DNA of 39,654 nt from Rikenellaceae bacterium. Lineage in GTDB: Bacteria > Bacteroidota > Bacteroidia > Bacteroidales > Rikenellaceae. The notes beneath the pieces were generated by a model. It did no database searches and had not been told where the DNA came from. It was given only the letters and a program-made list of their open reading frames with translations. The stretch is taken from assembly GCA_015059735.1 (NCBI GenBank), contig SUZX01000012.1:1-39654 (forward strand). The letters run 5' to 3'. A program made the translations under genes and the position numbers. Below, piece after piece: positions 26,527 through 34,297 of this stretch (positions within the stretch are counted from its first letter, which is position 1; the number at the start of each line of letters is the position of its first letter).

Positions 26527-26599
26527 GATTCCGTAGCTCAGCAGGTAGAGCACAACACTTTTAATGTTGGGGTCCTGGGTTCGAGCCCCAGCGGGATCA
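26527..26599 (+). tRNA. tRNA-Lys (anticodon TTT)
   Basis: A complete cloverleaf. The acceptor stem GATTCCG pairs with CGGGATC (one T-G pair); the D stem is GCTC/GAGC; the anticodon stem CAACA/TGTTG closes loop CTTTTAA with TTT at 26560-26562; the T arm is CTGGG-TTCGAGC-CCCAG. The 3' end from 26586 is repeated at 29587-29601, so this gene is the probable integration site of the island that follows. Confidence 0.96.
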
Positions 26600-26600
26600 C
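26586..26600. repeat. Probable attL core (3' end of tRNA-Lys)
   Basis: CCCCAGCGGGATCAC covers the last bases of tRNA-Lys plus one. It recurs as CCCCGGCGGGATCAC at 29587-29601, with one mismatch, 3001 bases downstream. An integrase gene begins 170 bases after it and reads away from the tRNA, the usual layout for a tRNA-targeting element. Confidence 0.65.
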
Positions 26601-26610
26601 TAAAACGCTG

Positions 26611-26660
26611 AAAATCAGTTAGTTAGCTTATTAAAAATAGCAAACTGGCTGATTTTTTTT
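26611..26660 (+). terminator. Terminator directly after tRNA-Lys
   Basis: An 18-position stem (26611-26628 with 26639-26656, one mismatch, two G-T pairs) followed by a run of eight T. It lies inside the element side of the junction. Confidence 0.8.
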
Positions 26661-26691
26661 ATGCTGTTACTCTATCCATCTGCGCTACGGA

Positions 26692-26752
26692 TGCAAACAC
26701 ATCTGCAAACAGTTCGGGTGTGGCAAAAATGTTTGCAAACCATTTGTAAACC
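26692..26752. repeat. Repeated TGCAAAC sites before the first integrase
   Basis: TGCAAAC occurs at 26692, 26704 and 26734, the last inside the palindrome GTTTGCAAAC, followed by a degenerate TTTGTAAAC. The starts are 12 and 30 bases apart. Such clusters between an att core and int are typical places for arm-type integrase sites; that use is inferred. Confidence 0.4.
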
Positions 26753-26770
26753 ACTAAAAGCCAAACCGTT

Positions 26771-27796
26771 ATGTTAAGCGTAGGTTTCACTTGCCTAAAA
26801 AGCCGACAAAACAAAGCAGGACAAAGCCCAATTCAGTTATGGGTAAATGTAGATGGAAAGCGTGCAACCACCATTCTGAGCCTTCGTGCAGCGCCACAAG
26901 AATTCCAAAAAGCGATGAAAAGCAAGCAGAATAATCCTATTCTGTTGTACTGCAATAATGTTAGAGAGCGTATTACAGAGTTCTTCGCTAATTCATCCTA
27001 TATGGGCATAGTACCCACTCCTCAGCAGATTATAGACTTTGTTAAGAGTGGTTTTGCCATTAAGCAATATATGCTCTACGAACTATTTGATGATTTCCTA
27101 AGAATTGAGAAGAGCAAAATCGGACACGAAATCCAAGACAGTACCTATTACAAGTATTGTTTGGTTGTAGATAGGTTCAAGCAAGCTGTACCTAATAAAC
27201 CCATCAATCAGGTATCACATTCCGATGTTCTTGATTTCAAATACCATCTATTGAATGTCGCCAAACTTGGCACTGGTACACTGTCGGGTTATCTAACAAA
27301 AGCGAAGACGATATTTGCTTATGCAATAGATAACGACCTGATACAGCGCAACCCGTTTCGTCAGCTGAAGATACAGAAGGAGGAGGTTGAGATTAACCCT
27401 CTTACCAAGGAGGAGTTATCACGAATTATTCAGAAAGATTTTAGGATTAAGCGTCTTAATCAAGTGAGAGATTGTTTCGTATTTGCTTGCTATACAGCAT
27501 TGGCATATTCCGATTTAGCAAGTATCAGCATAGATGATATCAAGGTGCAGAACGGAGTACACTTCATCCAGAAGAATAGAATAAAGACTGGCGTTCAATA
27601 TACCATACCTCTCAATGACATTGCAATGGAAATATTACAGAAGTATAATTACCAACTGCCAGTGCTCACCAACCAACGATATAATAGCTACTTGAAGGAG
27701 ATAGCAGATATTTGTGGTATAAACAAAAAACTAACCTCTCACCTTGCGAGACACACTGCTGCGACCTTGATGTTAAATTTACTTATGTATAAGTAG
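26771..27796 (+). pseudogene. Tyrosine recombinase, truncated in the catalytic domain
   Basis: A 341-residue open frame resembling Bacteroidetes integrases of the CTnDOT type: an N-terminal arm-binding domain (about 1-80), a SAM-like core-binding domain (about 90-200), and a catalytic domain that starts normally (FACYTALAYSD, lacking the first catalytic Arg as in IntDOT) and reaches the HxxR box HLARHTAATLML. It then stops after six unrelated residues (LLMYK). The GH box and the catalytic Tyr, which should come about 35 residues later, are missing. The tail is antisense to a remnant on the minus strand, so the gene was cut at a rearrangement near 27775. It should be unable to cleave DNA. Confidence 0.8.
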
Positions 27797-27975
27797 TACT
27801 TTGATGGATATCTTAACGCTAGAAGGAGTGCTATGGTTCTATCATCTTGTTTGTAGCTTTTTATCTTCCCATTGAAATTGCCTGCTTGATTATTGCGTAG
27901 AGTAATTTCTCGGAATCTATCGCGATAAATATTTACCCTATCCTCCAAGCCAAGGTCTTCATTAAATAATATTCC
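27784..27975 (-). pseudogene. Remnant of an McrB-like AAA ATPase
   Basis: A minus-strand open stretch of about 64 codons with no good start. It reads LFNEDLGLEDRVNIYRDRF, then DDRTIALLLALRYPSKYYLYI. The block with R-T-I followed by L-x-x-R-Y-P-x-K-Y-x-x-Y resembles the region before the ATPase core in Bacteroidetes McrB-type (5-methylcytosine restriction) ATPases. The rest of the gene is absent: a stop lies upstream at 27976-27978 and the frame runs into the truncated integrase downstream. The family call is from memory of the pattern and is moderate. Confidence 0.4.
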
Positions 27976-28026
27976 TCATAATATAGTGGTATTTTTGCCT
28001 ATTTGGTTAATTATAATCTAAATCGG

Positions 28027-28057
28027 TTTGATATTTGAAAAATGTTAGTTATCTTTG
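28027..28057 (+). promoter_or_regulatory. Promoter of hipBA
   Basis: TTTG at 28027-28030, 19 bases, TATCTTTG at 28050-28057, 42 bases before the hipB ATG. AT-rich sequence between could hold a HipB operator, but I see no clear palindrome. Confidence 0.75.
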
Positions 28058-28099
28058 TAATAAATAAAATGATATTTGTTGGTGGGCTAAATTTTAATT

Positions 28100-28417
28100 A
28101 TGAATAATATATTATCATTTAATGATGCTAATCCAAGAGATGTCGCTATGCAGATTGCAGCAAGAGTAAAGGTTCGCCGTCTGGAATTAAATCTGACACA
28201 GGAGGGATTGGCATCAAGAGCAGGCGTTAAGTTTGCCACATATCGCCGTTTTGAGCAGACAGGCGAGATATCGTTGCGAGGGTTGTTGCAAGTTGGTTTT
28301 GCACTAAACTGCCTTGATGAGTTTAACACCCTCTTTGTCCAAAAGCAGTATCAGTCGCTTGATGATGTGTTGAACGAACAGAGTGTTAATCGTAAACGAG
28401 GTAAGAAAAATGAATAG
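28100..28417 (+). CDS. hipB: HipB-like XRE-family antitoxin/repressor
   Basis: A 105-residue DNA-binding protein. The HTH lies around residues 22-70: VRRLELNLTQEGLASRAGVKFATYRRFEQTG matches the XRE pattern of four to five helices, with an RF-T-G segment in place of the common Ser/Gly turn. The C-terminal 20 residues are very basic. Its stop overlaps the start of hipA by 8 bases, the standard order for hipBA modules, in which HipB represses the operon and neutralises the HipA kinase. Confidence 0.85.
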   Translation: MNNILSFNDANPRDVAMQIAARVKVRRLELNLTQEGLASRAGVKFATYRRFEQTGEISLRGLLQVGFALNCLDEFNTLFVQKQYQSLDDVLNEQSVNRKRGKKNE

Positions 28418-29501
28418 CATTAAACAGATTGAGGTTATCTGTGCAGACCGCGTTGTTGGTCGCTTGGCGCTAACCAAAGAGGGCTTGTGTGCATTTGAAT
28501 ACTCCGCGGAGTGGTTGGCATCTGGCTTTTCGATTTCGCCATTTGAATTACCTTTAAGAAGTGGCGTATTCATTGCCAAACCACGACCTTTTGATGGCGG
28601 ATTTGGAGTATTCGATGATTGTCTACCAGATGGCTGGGGCCTACTTATTCTCGATAGATATTTGCAACAGCAAGGCATAAACCTTCGCAACCTAGCCCTT
28701 CTTGACCGCCTCGCATTAGTTGGCTCTACGGGACGAGGAGCGTTGGAGTTTCGACCAGATATGAGTGTTGTTACAAAGCAGGAATATGCCGATTTCGAGA
28801 AGCTCGCATTAGAGGCAGAGCAGATTCTTGATAGCGATGATTATACTGGTGAGGGTATCGAGGAGTTTCAATATCGAGGCGGTTCACCCGGTGGTGCTCG
28901 TCCAAAGATTTTCACTCGCTACAAGGGTAAGGAGTGGTTGGTTAAGTTCCGTGCGAAACACGACCCTAAGCGCATTGGCCGTGATGAGTATAACTATTCA
29001 CTACTTGCCAGGGAGTGTGGCATTATGATGCCCAAAACACGACTCTTTGAGGATAAGTACTTCGGCGTAGAGCGATTTGACCGCACATCAGGCGGGAAAC
29101 TACATGTGGTGAGTATTGCGGGTCTTATTGGGGCTGACTATCGTATGCCAAGTATCGACTACTCACACATCTTTCAGGTATGTGCTGCACTTACTCATAG
29201 CGTAGCTGAGCTATGGAAAATATATCGCCTAATGGTATTTAACTACTTGATAGAGAATAAAGATGACCACGCCAAGAACTTCGCATTTATCTATCGGGAT
29301 GGTGATTGGCATCTGTCACCAGCTTTTGACCTACTACCGAGCGATGGTATGAATGGTTTTCATACCACCTCTATAAATGACAGCATTGAGCCGACAAAGG
29401 ATGATTTGCTTGCCGTTGCAGTAAAAACAGGATTGAATAAAAAAGAGGCTGAAGAGATATATAGCGATATCGAACAGAGAGTTGGGCAGTTTGGTAAATG
29501 A
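28410..29501 (+). CDS. hipA: HipA-like Ser/Thr kinase toxin
   Basis: 363 residues from the ATG that overlaps the hipB end; an in-frame start 27 bases upstream lies inside hipB. HipA is a kinase that inactivates glutamyl-tRNA synthetase in E. coli and causes growth arrest and persistence; the target here is unknown. The N-terminal HipA_N-like subdomain (about 1-115) includes FDDCLPDGWG. The Gly-rich loop GGSPGGARPK is at 157-166, and Ser159 matches the autophosphorylated serine position. GVERFDR follows, then the catalytic loop NKDDHAKN at 283-290 and the metal loop PAFDL at 304-308. All active-site parts are present, so the toxin is probably functional. It is a single full-length chain, unlike split HipS/HipT types. 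Confidence 0.9.
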   Translation: MNSIKQIEVICADRVVGRLALTKEGLCAFEYSAEWLASGFSISPFELPLRSGVFIAKPRPFDGGFGVFDDCLPDGWGLLILDRYLQQQGINLRNLALLDRLALVGSTGRGALEFRPDMSVVTKQEYADFEKLALEAEQILDSDDYTGEGIEEFQYRGGSPGGARPKIFTRYKGKEWLVKFRAKHDPKRIGRDEYNYSLLARECGIMMPKTRLFEDKYFGVERFDRTSGGKLHVVSIAGLIGADYRMPSIDYSHIFQVCAALTHSVAELWKIYRLMVFNYLIENKDDHAKNFAFIYRDGDWHLSPAFDLLPSDGMNGFHTTSINDSIEPTKDDLLAVAVKTGLNKKEAEEIYSDIEQRVGQFGK

Positions 29502-29586
29502 TAATCTTTTGTAAGTGTCGTGTGAGTGCAAATATCAAATACGTACAACTCTTTGACGATTTGTGAGTAGCAGTAAAACATTGAAA

Positions 29587-29601
29587 CCCCGGCGGGATCA
29601 C
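29587..29601. repeat. Probable attR of the 3.0-kb tRNA-Lys element
   Basis: CCCCGGCGGGATCAC differs from the tRNA-Lys 3' end by one base. Like a tRNA end it is followed directly by a hairpin terminator, probably the one that belonged to tRNA-Lys before insertion. It closes the unit carrying int, the McrB remnant and hipBA. Confidence 0.6.
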
Positions 29602-29606
29602 GAAAA

Positions 29607-29633
29607 AAGAGGAGCAGATTTTCTGCTCCTCTT
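29607..29633 (+). terminator. Hairpin directly after the attR-like repeat
   Basis: A 12-bp perfect stem (29607-29618 with 29622-29633), loop TTT, T-rich downstream. Confidence 0.65.
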
Positions 29634-29668
29634 GCTGTTTTACCCAATTATGTAATTAGGGGACAAGA

Positions 29669-29690
29669 GTTCGATCTCCGCCGGAATCAC
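29669..29690. repeat. Second tRNA 3'-end-like scar
   Basis: GTTCGATCTCCGCCGGAATCAC matches the tRNA-Lys 3' end (26579-26600) at 17 of 22 positions, including the TTCGA loop and the final ATCAC. No tRNA 5' half precedes it. It is again followed by a terminator hairpin. I read it as the boundary scar of an older insertion. Confidence 0.45.
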
Positions 29691-29697
29691 AGATTCG

Positions 29698-29719
29698 AGG
29701 AGTCGAGAATTCGACTCCT
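29698..29719 (+). terminator. Hairpin after the second tRNA-like scar
   Basis: A 9-bp stem (29698-29706 with 29711-29719) with a GAAT loop and a run of T. Confidence 0.7.
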
Positions 29720-30061
29720 TTTTCTGTATCAGGATGTTAGCCAATGTTGGTATTTGTGGCACAGATCCAGCCAAATTCTGCGGGTTACGCCTTTTGCAAT
29801 CCGATAAAATCGGGTGAAATTCGATGCAATTCTCCTTGCCCGATAAATCCAATCCCAAACGAAGAGAGAAATGTGTGACCAACTTTTGCATTCTTCAAAA
29901 AAGGTTACGACTTTTTGCCAAAACGCTTGCGTGTTCCAAAGTGTGATGTTATGTTTGCAGTGTATAAAACGCTTTGCCACAGTGTGTTGCATTATTTTAA
30001 GCAAGTTTGCAACACTGTGCAATAAGCAAGAAAAAAGAACATAACATAAACTATTGCACCT
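29720..30061. other. Intergenic region before the second integrase
   Basis: I see no convincing gene here. TTTGCA occurs several times on the plus strand (in CTTTTGCAATCC, ACTTTTGCATTC, GTTTGCAGTG and AGTTTGCAAC), which could be integrase arm sites. A large imperfect inverted repeat (29978-30019) lies just before the integrase start. Confidence 0.5.
29978..30019. repeat. Imperfect inverted repeat upstream of the intact integrase
   Basis: CACAGTGTGTTGC (29978-29990) pairs with GCAACACTGTG (30009-30019) apart from two extra bases, around an AT-rich centre. It ends 42 bases before the integrase ATG and may be an operator or an arm-type site. Confidence 0.5.
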
Positions 30062-31279
30062 ATGGATAAAAGTACATTCTCGATTCTATTTATTATGCAG
30101 AAGGGCAAGCCAAACGCCGAAGGCAATGCACCCATCTTTGCGCGCATCACTATCAATCACCAAATGACACATCTTGCAACTCGATACTACCTTCCACCGG
30201 AGCGCTGGCTCCCGAAGGAGGGGCGCACCGTTGGTCGCACTAAGGAGGAGAAGGAGGTCAATGCCTATCTCGACAACTTGCGAGGCCTTATCTTTGCCAA
30301 GTACAACGAGATGTTCCTGGCTGGCGAGGTTGTAACGGCACGAAAACTTAAATGCCGCCTAATATCGAAAGACGAAAAGTCGATGACGCTGCTCGAACTC
30401 TTCGATGATTACATCAAGGACTATGCGAAGCTTGTCGGGCACACCACATCGAAGATTACGCACGACCGCTATGTGCTTACTCGCAAGCGACTGATGGAGT
30501 ATATGGAGGCTGAATACAAGCGTTCCGACATCTCGGTAAACGAGGTTAATCCAAAGTTTGTCAATGGCTTTGAGATTTTCCTGCGTTCGACATTCAAACT
30601 CTCGACAAACTACGTGATGAAGACCATTCTGAAATTTAAATCTGTTTATCAGGTTGCTATCGACAACGGTTGGGCGCAAAAGAATCCATTTGCCAACTTT
30701 AAGTTCCATTACGAGCAGGCCGAGCGTGGATACCTCATAATGGACGAGCTGACACGCGTAATGCAAAAGACGATGCCATCGAAGCGCCTTGAACAGATAC
30801 GAGATGTATTCGTATTCAGTTGCTTTACGGGACTTGCCTATTGCGATGCGCGAGCACTCACGCACGAGCATATCATCACAGGCTCGAATAACCGCCCTTG
30901 GCTTCGCACACACCGCCAAAAGACCTCGGCACCGGTAGATGTACCCCTCTTGGATGTTCCGTTGCAAATTTTGGCAAAATATGAGGGTTGCAGCGGCAAC
31001 GACAGACTGCTCCCAATACCCGCCAATCAGAAGTGTAACGACTACCTCAAAGAGATTGCTGCGATTTGCGGTATCGAGAAGCGACTGACCTTTCACCTGG
31101 CACGCCACACCTTCGCAACAACGGTAACGCTGACAAACGGAGTGCCTATCGAGTCGGTCAGCAAGATGCTCGGACATCGAAGCCTTAAAACTACGCAGAT
31201 ATACGCCAAGATTGTCAATGACAAGCTCGCCGAGGATATGACAAACCTTTCAACCCGACTTCAACACTTAGCAATGTAA
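30062..31279 (+). CDS. Tyrosine recombinase/integrase, intact (CTnDOT type)
   Basis: A 405-residue site-specific recombinase. An arm-binding domain (about 1-95) is followed by a SAM-like core-binding domain (about 108-215) and a full catalytic domain. The usual first Arg is replaced in FSCFTGLAYCDA, as in IntDOT of Bacteroides conjugative transposons; the others are in place: HLAR with His345 and Arg348, GHRS with His372, and the nucleophile Tyr381 in QIYAK. It is probably the active integrase of the island. It faces away from the tRNA-Lys side, 45 bases upstream of a second, broken recombinase. Confidence 0.93.
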   Translation: MDKSTFSILFIMQKGKPNAEGNAPIFARITINHQMTHLATRYYLPPERWLPKEGRTVGRTKEEKEVNAYLDNLRGLIFAKYNEMFLAGEVVTARKLKCRLISKDEKSMTLLELFDDYIKDYAKLVGHTTSKITHDRYVLTRKRLMEYMEAEYKRSDISVNEVNPKFVNGFEIFLRSTFKLSTNYVMKTILKFKSVYQVAIDNGWAQKNPFANFKFHYEQAERGYLIMDELTRVMQKTMPSKRLEQIRDVFVFSCFTGLAYCDARALTHEHIITGSNNRPWLRTHRQKTSAPVDVPLLDVPLQILAKYEGCSGNDRLLPIPANQKCNDYLKEIAAICGIEKRLTFHLARHTFATTVTLTNGVPIESVSKMLGHRSLKTTQIYAKIVNDKLAEDMTNLSTRLQHLAM

Positions 31280-31324
31280 ACCCTTGGGCTCGACTTCGGT
31301 CGGGCCCTTAAATTTTATAGACTT

Positions 31325-32284
31325 ATGAGAATTTCAGATGTTACACTACGCACCCGCCCAACCAAAGATGGTCGCTTGGCATTGTATCTCCATTTTAGCC
31401 CGGCGATACGCCACCCGGAGACGATGAAGCTAATACACACCGAACAGCTCGGCATCTATATCTGGGAGCACCCAGCAAATGTAGCACAACAGCAACACAA
31501 CGAAGATATACTCATCAAGGCCGAGGTGATACGCTCGCTGCGTGTGCAGTCGCTAATAAACGAGGAGTATGGCTTTCTCGACCACCATAAGCGCAATGCC
31601 GACTTCTTGGAGTACTTTCGCCATAAGGTCGCTACTTCGTCAGATAAGAACGGTATGGCATATAGGCACTTCGAGAGGTTCTGCAATGGCAAGTGTAAGT
31701 TCGGGGAGCTGACTCTCAAACTTGGCGAGCGCTATATGATGTACCTGACAACGCAGGCGCGAGCAATGAAGCCTCGCTACGAGCGCCTGGGAACAAACAC
31801 CGCTGCGGCCTATTTTGCCGTCTTTAGGAAAGTACTGCGTATGGCATACCAGGAGCGAATGATACGTGAAAATATGGCCGACAGATTGGGTGGAATCCCT
31901 AAACGCGAGAAACGCAAGGGGTTCCTGACGCTCGAAGAGGTGAAACAGCTCGCCGCAACACCTTGTCAATACGATGTGTTGAAGCGAGCTGCTCTATTTT
32001 CGTGCCTTACGGGACTGCGCATCAGCGACATATTGAAGCTGCGCTGGGAGGAGATTGAGCGTGCCAGCGATGGCGGCTGGTGGATGCGTATCTGCACTGA
32101 AAAGACCGAGACCGAGGCGACACTGCCTATCAGCGATGAGGCGCTGGAATTGTGCGGCGAGGTGCAGGGCGAGGGCGTAGTGTTCGTAGGACTGCGCCGG
32201 TGTATGATTCAACACCCGCTACATGCCTGGATAAAGGCTGCGGGGATTAGGAAACATATCACCTTCCACATTGATAGGCACTAG
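31325..32284 (+). pseudogene. Second tyrosine recombinase, truncated before the catalytic Tyr
   Basis: A 319-residue open frame. Arm-binding-like (1-90) and SAM-like (about 95-195) domains are intact, and the catalytic domain begins normally with SCLTGLRISDILKLRW, here keeping the first Arg. It reaches KHITFH and ends with IDRH and a TAG, losing the HxxR context, the GH box and the Tyr. The last 66 bases overlap, on the other strand, the end of an HTH gene that is likewise cut short, so both were joined by a deletion. Tandem integrase pairs of this sort occur in Bacteroidetes mobile elements. Confidence 0.8.
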
Positions 32285-32509
32285 ATAGCCAATCTTCGCC
32301 CAGCGCCAGAGTGTTGATTTATCAACATCGAGCATCTCCGCTACCTTCTTTGCACTCGGATAGGTCTCAGTGTTGGCATCGGTTATAAGTTGCTCCAACT
32401 CCTGTCGCGTACGCTTGATAAGCTCCTCGTTTGCCGCCAATAAGTCCGCTGCCCGAATGCTCACAATCACGTCCGGGTGGCTCTCTACAAGATCAAGTAA
32501 TTTTGTCAT
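32219..32509 (-). pseudogene. HTH (excisionase/MerR-like) protein, C-terminus replaced
   Basis: 96 residues from the ATG at 32509 (a TTG further upstream lies in the leader hairpin). Residues 1-45 are a charged helix; TYPSAKKVAEMLDVDKSTLWRWAKIGYLVPI at about 49-79 is a winged HTH of the type found in Bacteroidetes mobile-element regulators and excisionases. Such proteins normally continue with a G-G-K-R-R-Y wing. Here the sequence after INVEG becomes DMFPNPRSLYPGM, which is antisense of the truncated recombinase. DNA binding may be impaired. Confidence 0.7.
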
Positions 32510-32544
32510 AATTCTACCTATATTAAATGTTACACAATAAAAAT

Positions 32545-32586
32545 CCTGCAACGACTTGAAACGCTTAATTTCGTCATCGTTGCAGG
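32545..32586 (-). promoter_or_regulatory. Inverted repeat in the leader of the HTH gene
   Basis: Arms 32545-32554 and 32577-32586 pair perfectly over 10 bp, with a smaller GAAA/TTTC stem inside. On the minus strand a TACCTTTG element (32596-32589) lies directly upstream, so the hairpin would be near the 5' end of the mRNA or act as an operator. Confidence 0.45.
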
Positions 32587-32736
32587 TACAAAGGTAGAGT
32601 GCAAATTCTCTTGCTTATTCAGGCTTTTACGATATTTGGCAAGAACTTAATGTGCTGTATATAAATGTATTATATCTTGGTCGTTGTTTGCAATTCTTGT
32701 ATTCTATGGCATTTCGCTCTCTGCGAGTTGACGGAC

Positions 32737-33639
32737 TTACTTGCGGCTCTGTTTCTTTGCCCATTGGCGGAATATCTGCTCGCTCTCGACCTTAAAATTA
32801 TCGGGCAGATTCGATGCCTGCTGGGTGAGGTTTGTGCGTCCGCTCAAGCCTATACTATTGGCTGCATTATGACCATATAGGCCACCGCAAATATAGATGT
32901 CAAATAGGTGGATAATCTGACATAGCTGCGCCTTTGCATTGGCTGGTGTGTCTAGCTGGGCATAGTTGCCACACATTACTGCATTGTTGAACACATCCCA
33001 GTTCGCCGTTAGTCTATTTGTCTCGGCGAGGTAGTTGTAGATAGCTCTTGTTAGTTCGCCATCATACGGGTAGGTCATATCTTCAGCCTTTACAACGACA
33101 ACCTTAGGTTTGATGTTTCGAGGCTTACTGCTTGATTTGTGGGTGGCATTGGCGCTCTCAACAAAGTTCATTTGCCAATTGAGCTTTTTGATCTCCTCCT
33201 CAAAGAACTTCTTGCATTCGATAAGCGCGGACCTTATAGATTTACCCTCCTCAATCTGACTTGGATGCAGGCCCAAATTACACTCGTATAACACCTTGAG
33301 TTCATCGGCGACAGCTATTGCAGGGGTGAGCACTTCAAGAGCTCGCTCGCATATACGAATACAGGTATTTACTCCCTCAATAGTTGGTTTAGCACGCAGA
33401 TCAAAGTTCATTAAGCATTTGCGATTCTCCTCTGCCTCCTGCAAAGCCTCGCTCAGGTACGCAGTTCGGCCAAGAGCCTTCTTTATCGTGTTTAACTCCT
33501 CCGGGTCAATTAAGGCGAGGTAGTCAGCCTCAGTCAGGTTCTCTTTCTCAAAGATGTCTGCCTCGACTAATACAGCCTTCGGATATTTGAGCTGATGAAT
33601 CTGTGAATCGGTTAAAGGTGTAGTTGTATTTTTGTTCAT
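32737..33639 (-). CDS. Hypothetical protein of a Bacteroidetes mobile element
   Basis: 300 residues with no recognised domain, no signal peptide and no membrane segment. Residues 1-170 are mostly charged helix (many Glu and Lys; RICERALEVLTPAIAVADELK and KKFFEEEIKKLNW look like coiled-coil or helical-bundle segments). After a Lys-rich linker (about 172-187) a second region of 100 residues contains YNYLAETNRL, HLFDIYICGGLYGHNAANSIGLSGRTNL and a basic end. It stands alone, preceded by 658 bases without a gene. Its position between recombinase remnants and the defence-like operon suggests island cargo or a mobile-element accessory. I do not assign a function. Confidence 0.6.
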   Translation of the reverse strand: MNKNTTTPLTDSQIHQLKYPKAVLVEADIFEKENLTEADYLALIDPEELNTIKKALGRTAYLSEALQEAEENRKCLMNFDLRAKPTIEGVNTCIRICERALEVLTPAIAVADELKVLYECNLGLHPSQIEEGKSIRSALIECKKFFEEEIKKLNWQMNFVESANATHKSSSKPRNIKPKVVVVKAEDMTYPYDGELTRAIYNYLAETNRLTANWDVFNNAVMCGNYAQLDTPANAKAQLCQIIHLFDIYICGGLYGHNAANSIGLSGRTNLTQQASNLPDNFKVESEQIFRQWAKKQSRK

Positions 33640-34297
33640 TTTGTCTTCTTTATTTTTGGTGTGATTGGTTAATAATCAAATGTTGGAGTGGGTAGCAGAA
33701 CGCCGGTTTAGCTATCTTTTATTGTGGTTGCAATCAGTCCAAATCCATCCACATTTGCGAGACAAAGCTATGAAGAAAAATTCAATCAAACAAGATTGAC
33801 CCCCGTTAGGGGTATAAGCTTGTGGGCGAGAATGATGCTGGAGGGCGATATTTTTTTTAGGTTCTTCGATTGGTTTCGATAAATCGATGTCACAATTAGC
33901 AGTAAAATGCGAAGTTATACTTTCGAGGCGGAATCATATGCCCGAAATCAACCGAATAAACACTCAAATCTTGGATAGCAATTCGCCTAGAAAATCTATT
34001 ATAATTTGCCAAATCGTCTTAAAAAATCGAGATTTGGCGGATTGTAAGTAAAATTTCAGACTCAAAAATCATAACCTTTCATACAAATACAACCCCGTCT
34101 TTTGCGGACTTTGCAAAGAAATCAAGTACCGATTAACCTTTGTGTATTCCTGCCTAAAATATCAATTTACTAGCGATTTTTGATTATGAAATGATGATTT
34201 TTGTAAAAAATGTGCAAAAACCTCAATTTTATAGAATAATTTACGATTTTTTGTATTATATTTGTAGTGCAAAAACTAAACTCAAAACAAAAAAACT
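33640..34297. other. 658-base gene-free stretch before the RloAB-like operon
   Basis: No gene is supported. It contains two small inverted repeats: ACCCC-CGTTA-GGGGT at 33799-33813, and GCCAAATC/GATTTGGC at 34008-34015 and 34031-34038. The right end becomes very AT-rich and holds TATATTTG (34257-34264), a -7-type element 33 bases before the ATPase ATG. The composition change suggests a boundary between two imported segments. Confidence 0.55.

Noticed and set aside
29640..30022. Minus-strand open frames of 83 and 97 codons before the intact integrase
   Set aside because: They overlap the tRNA-like scar, a terminator and the inverted repeat, and show no coding-like composition.
30359..31177. 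272-codon minus-strand open frame within the intact integrase gene
   Set aside because: Antisense shadow of a recombinase with all catalytic motifs.
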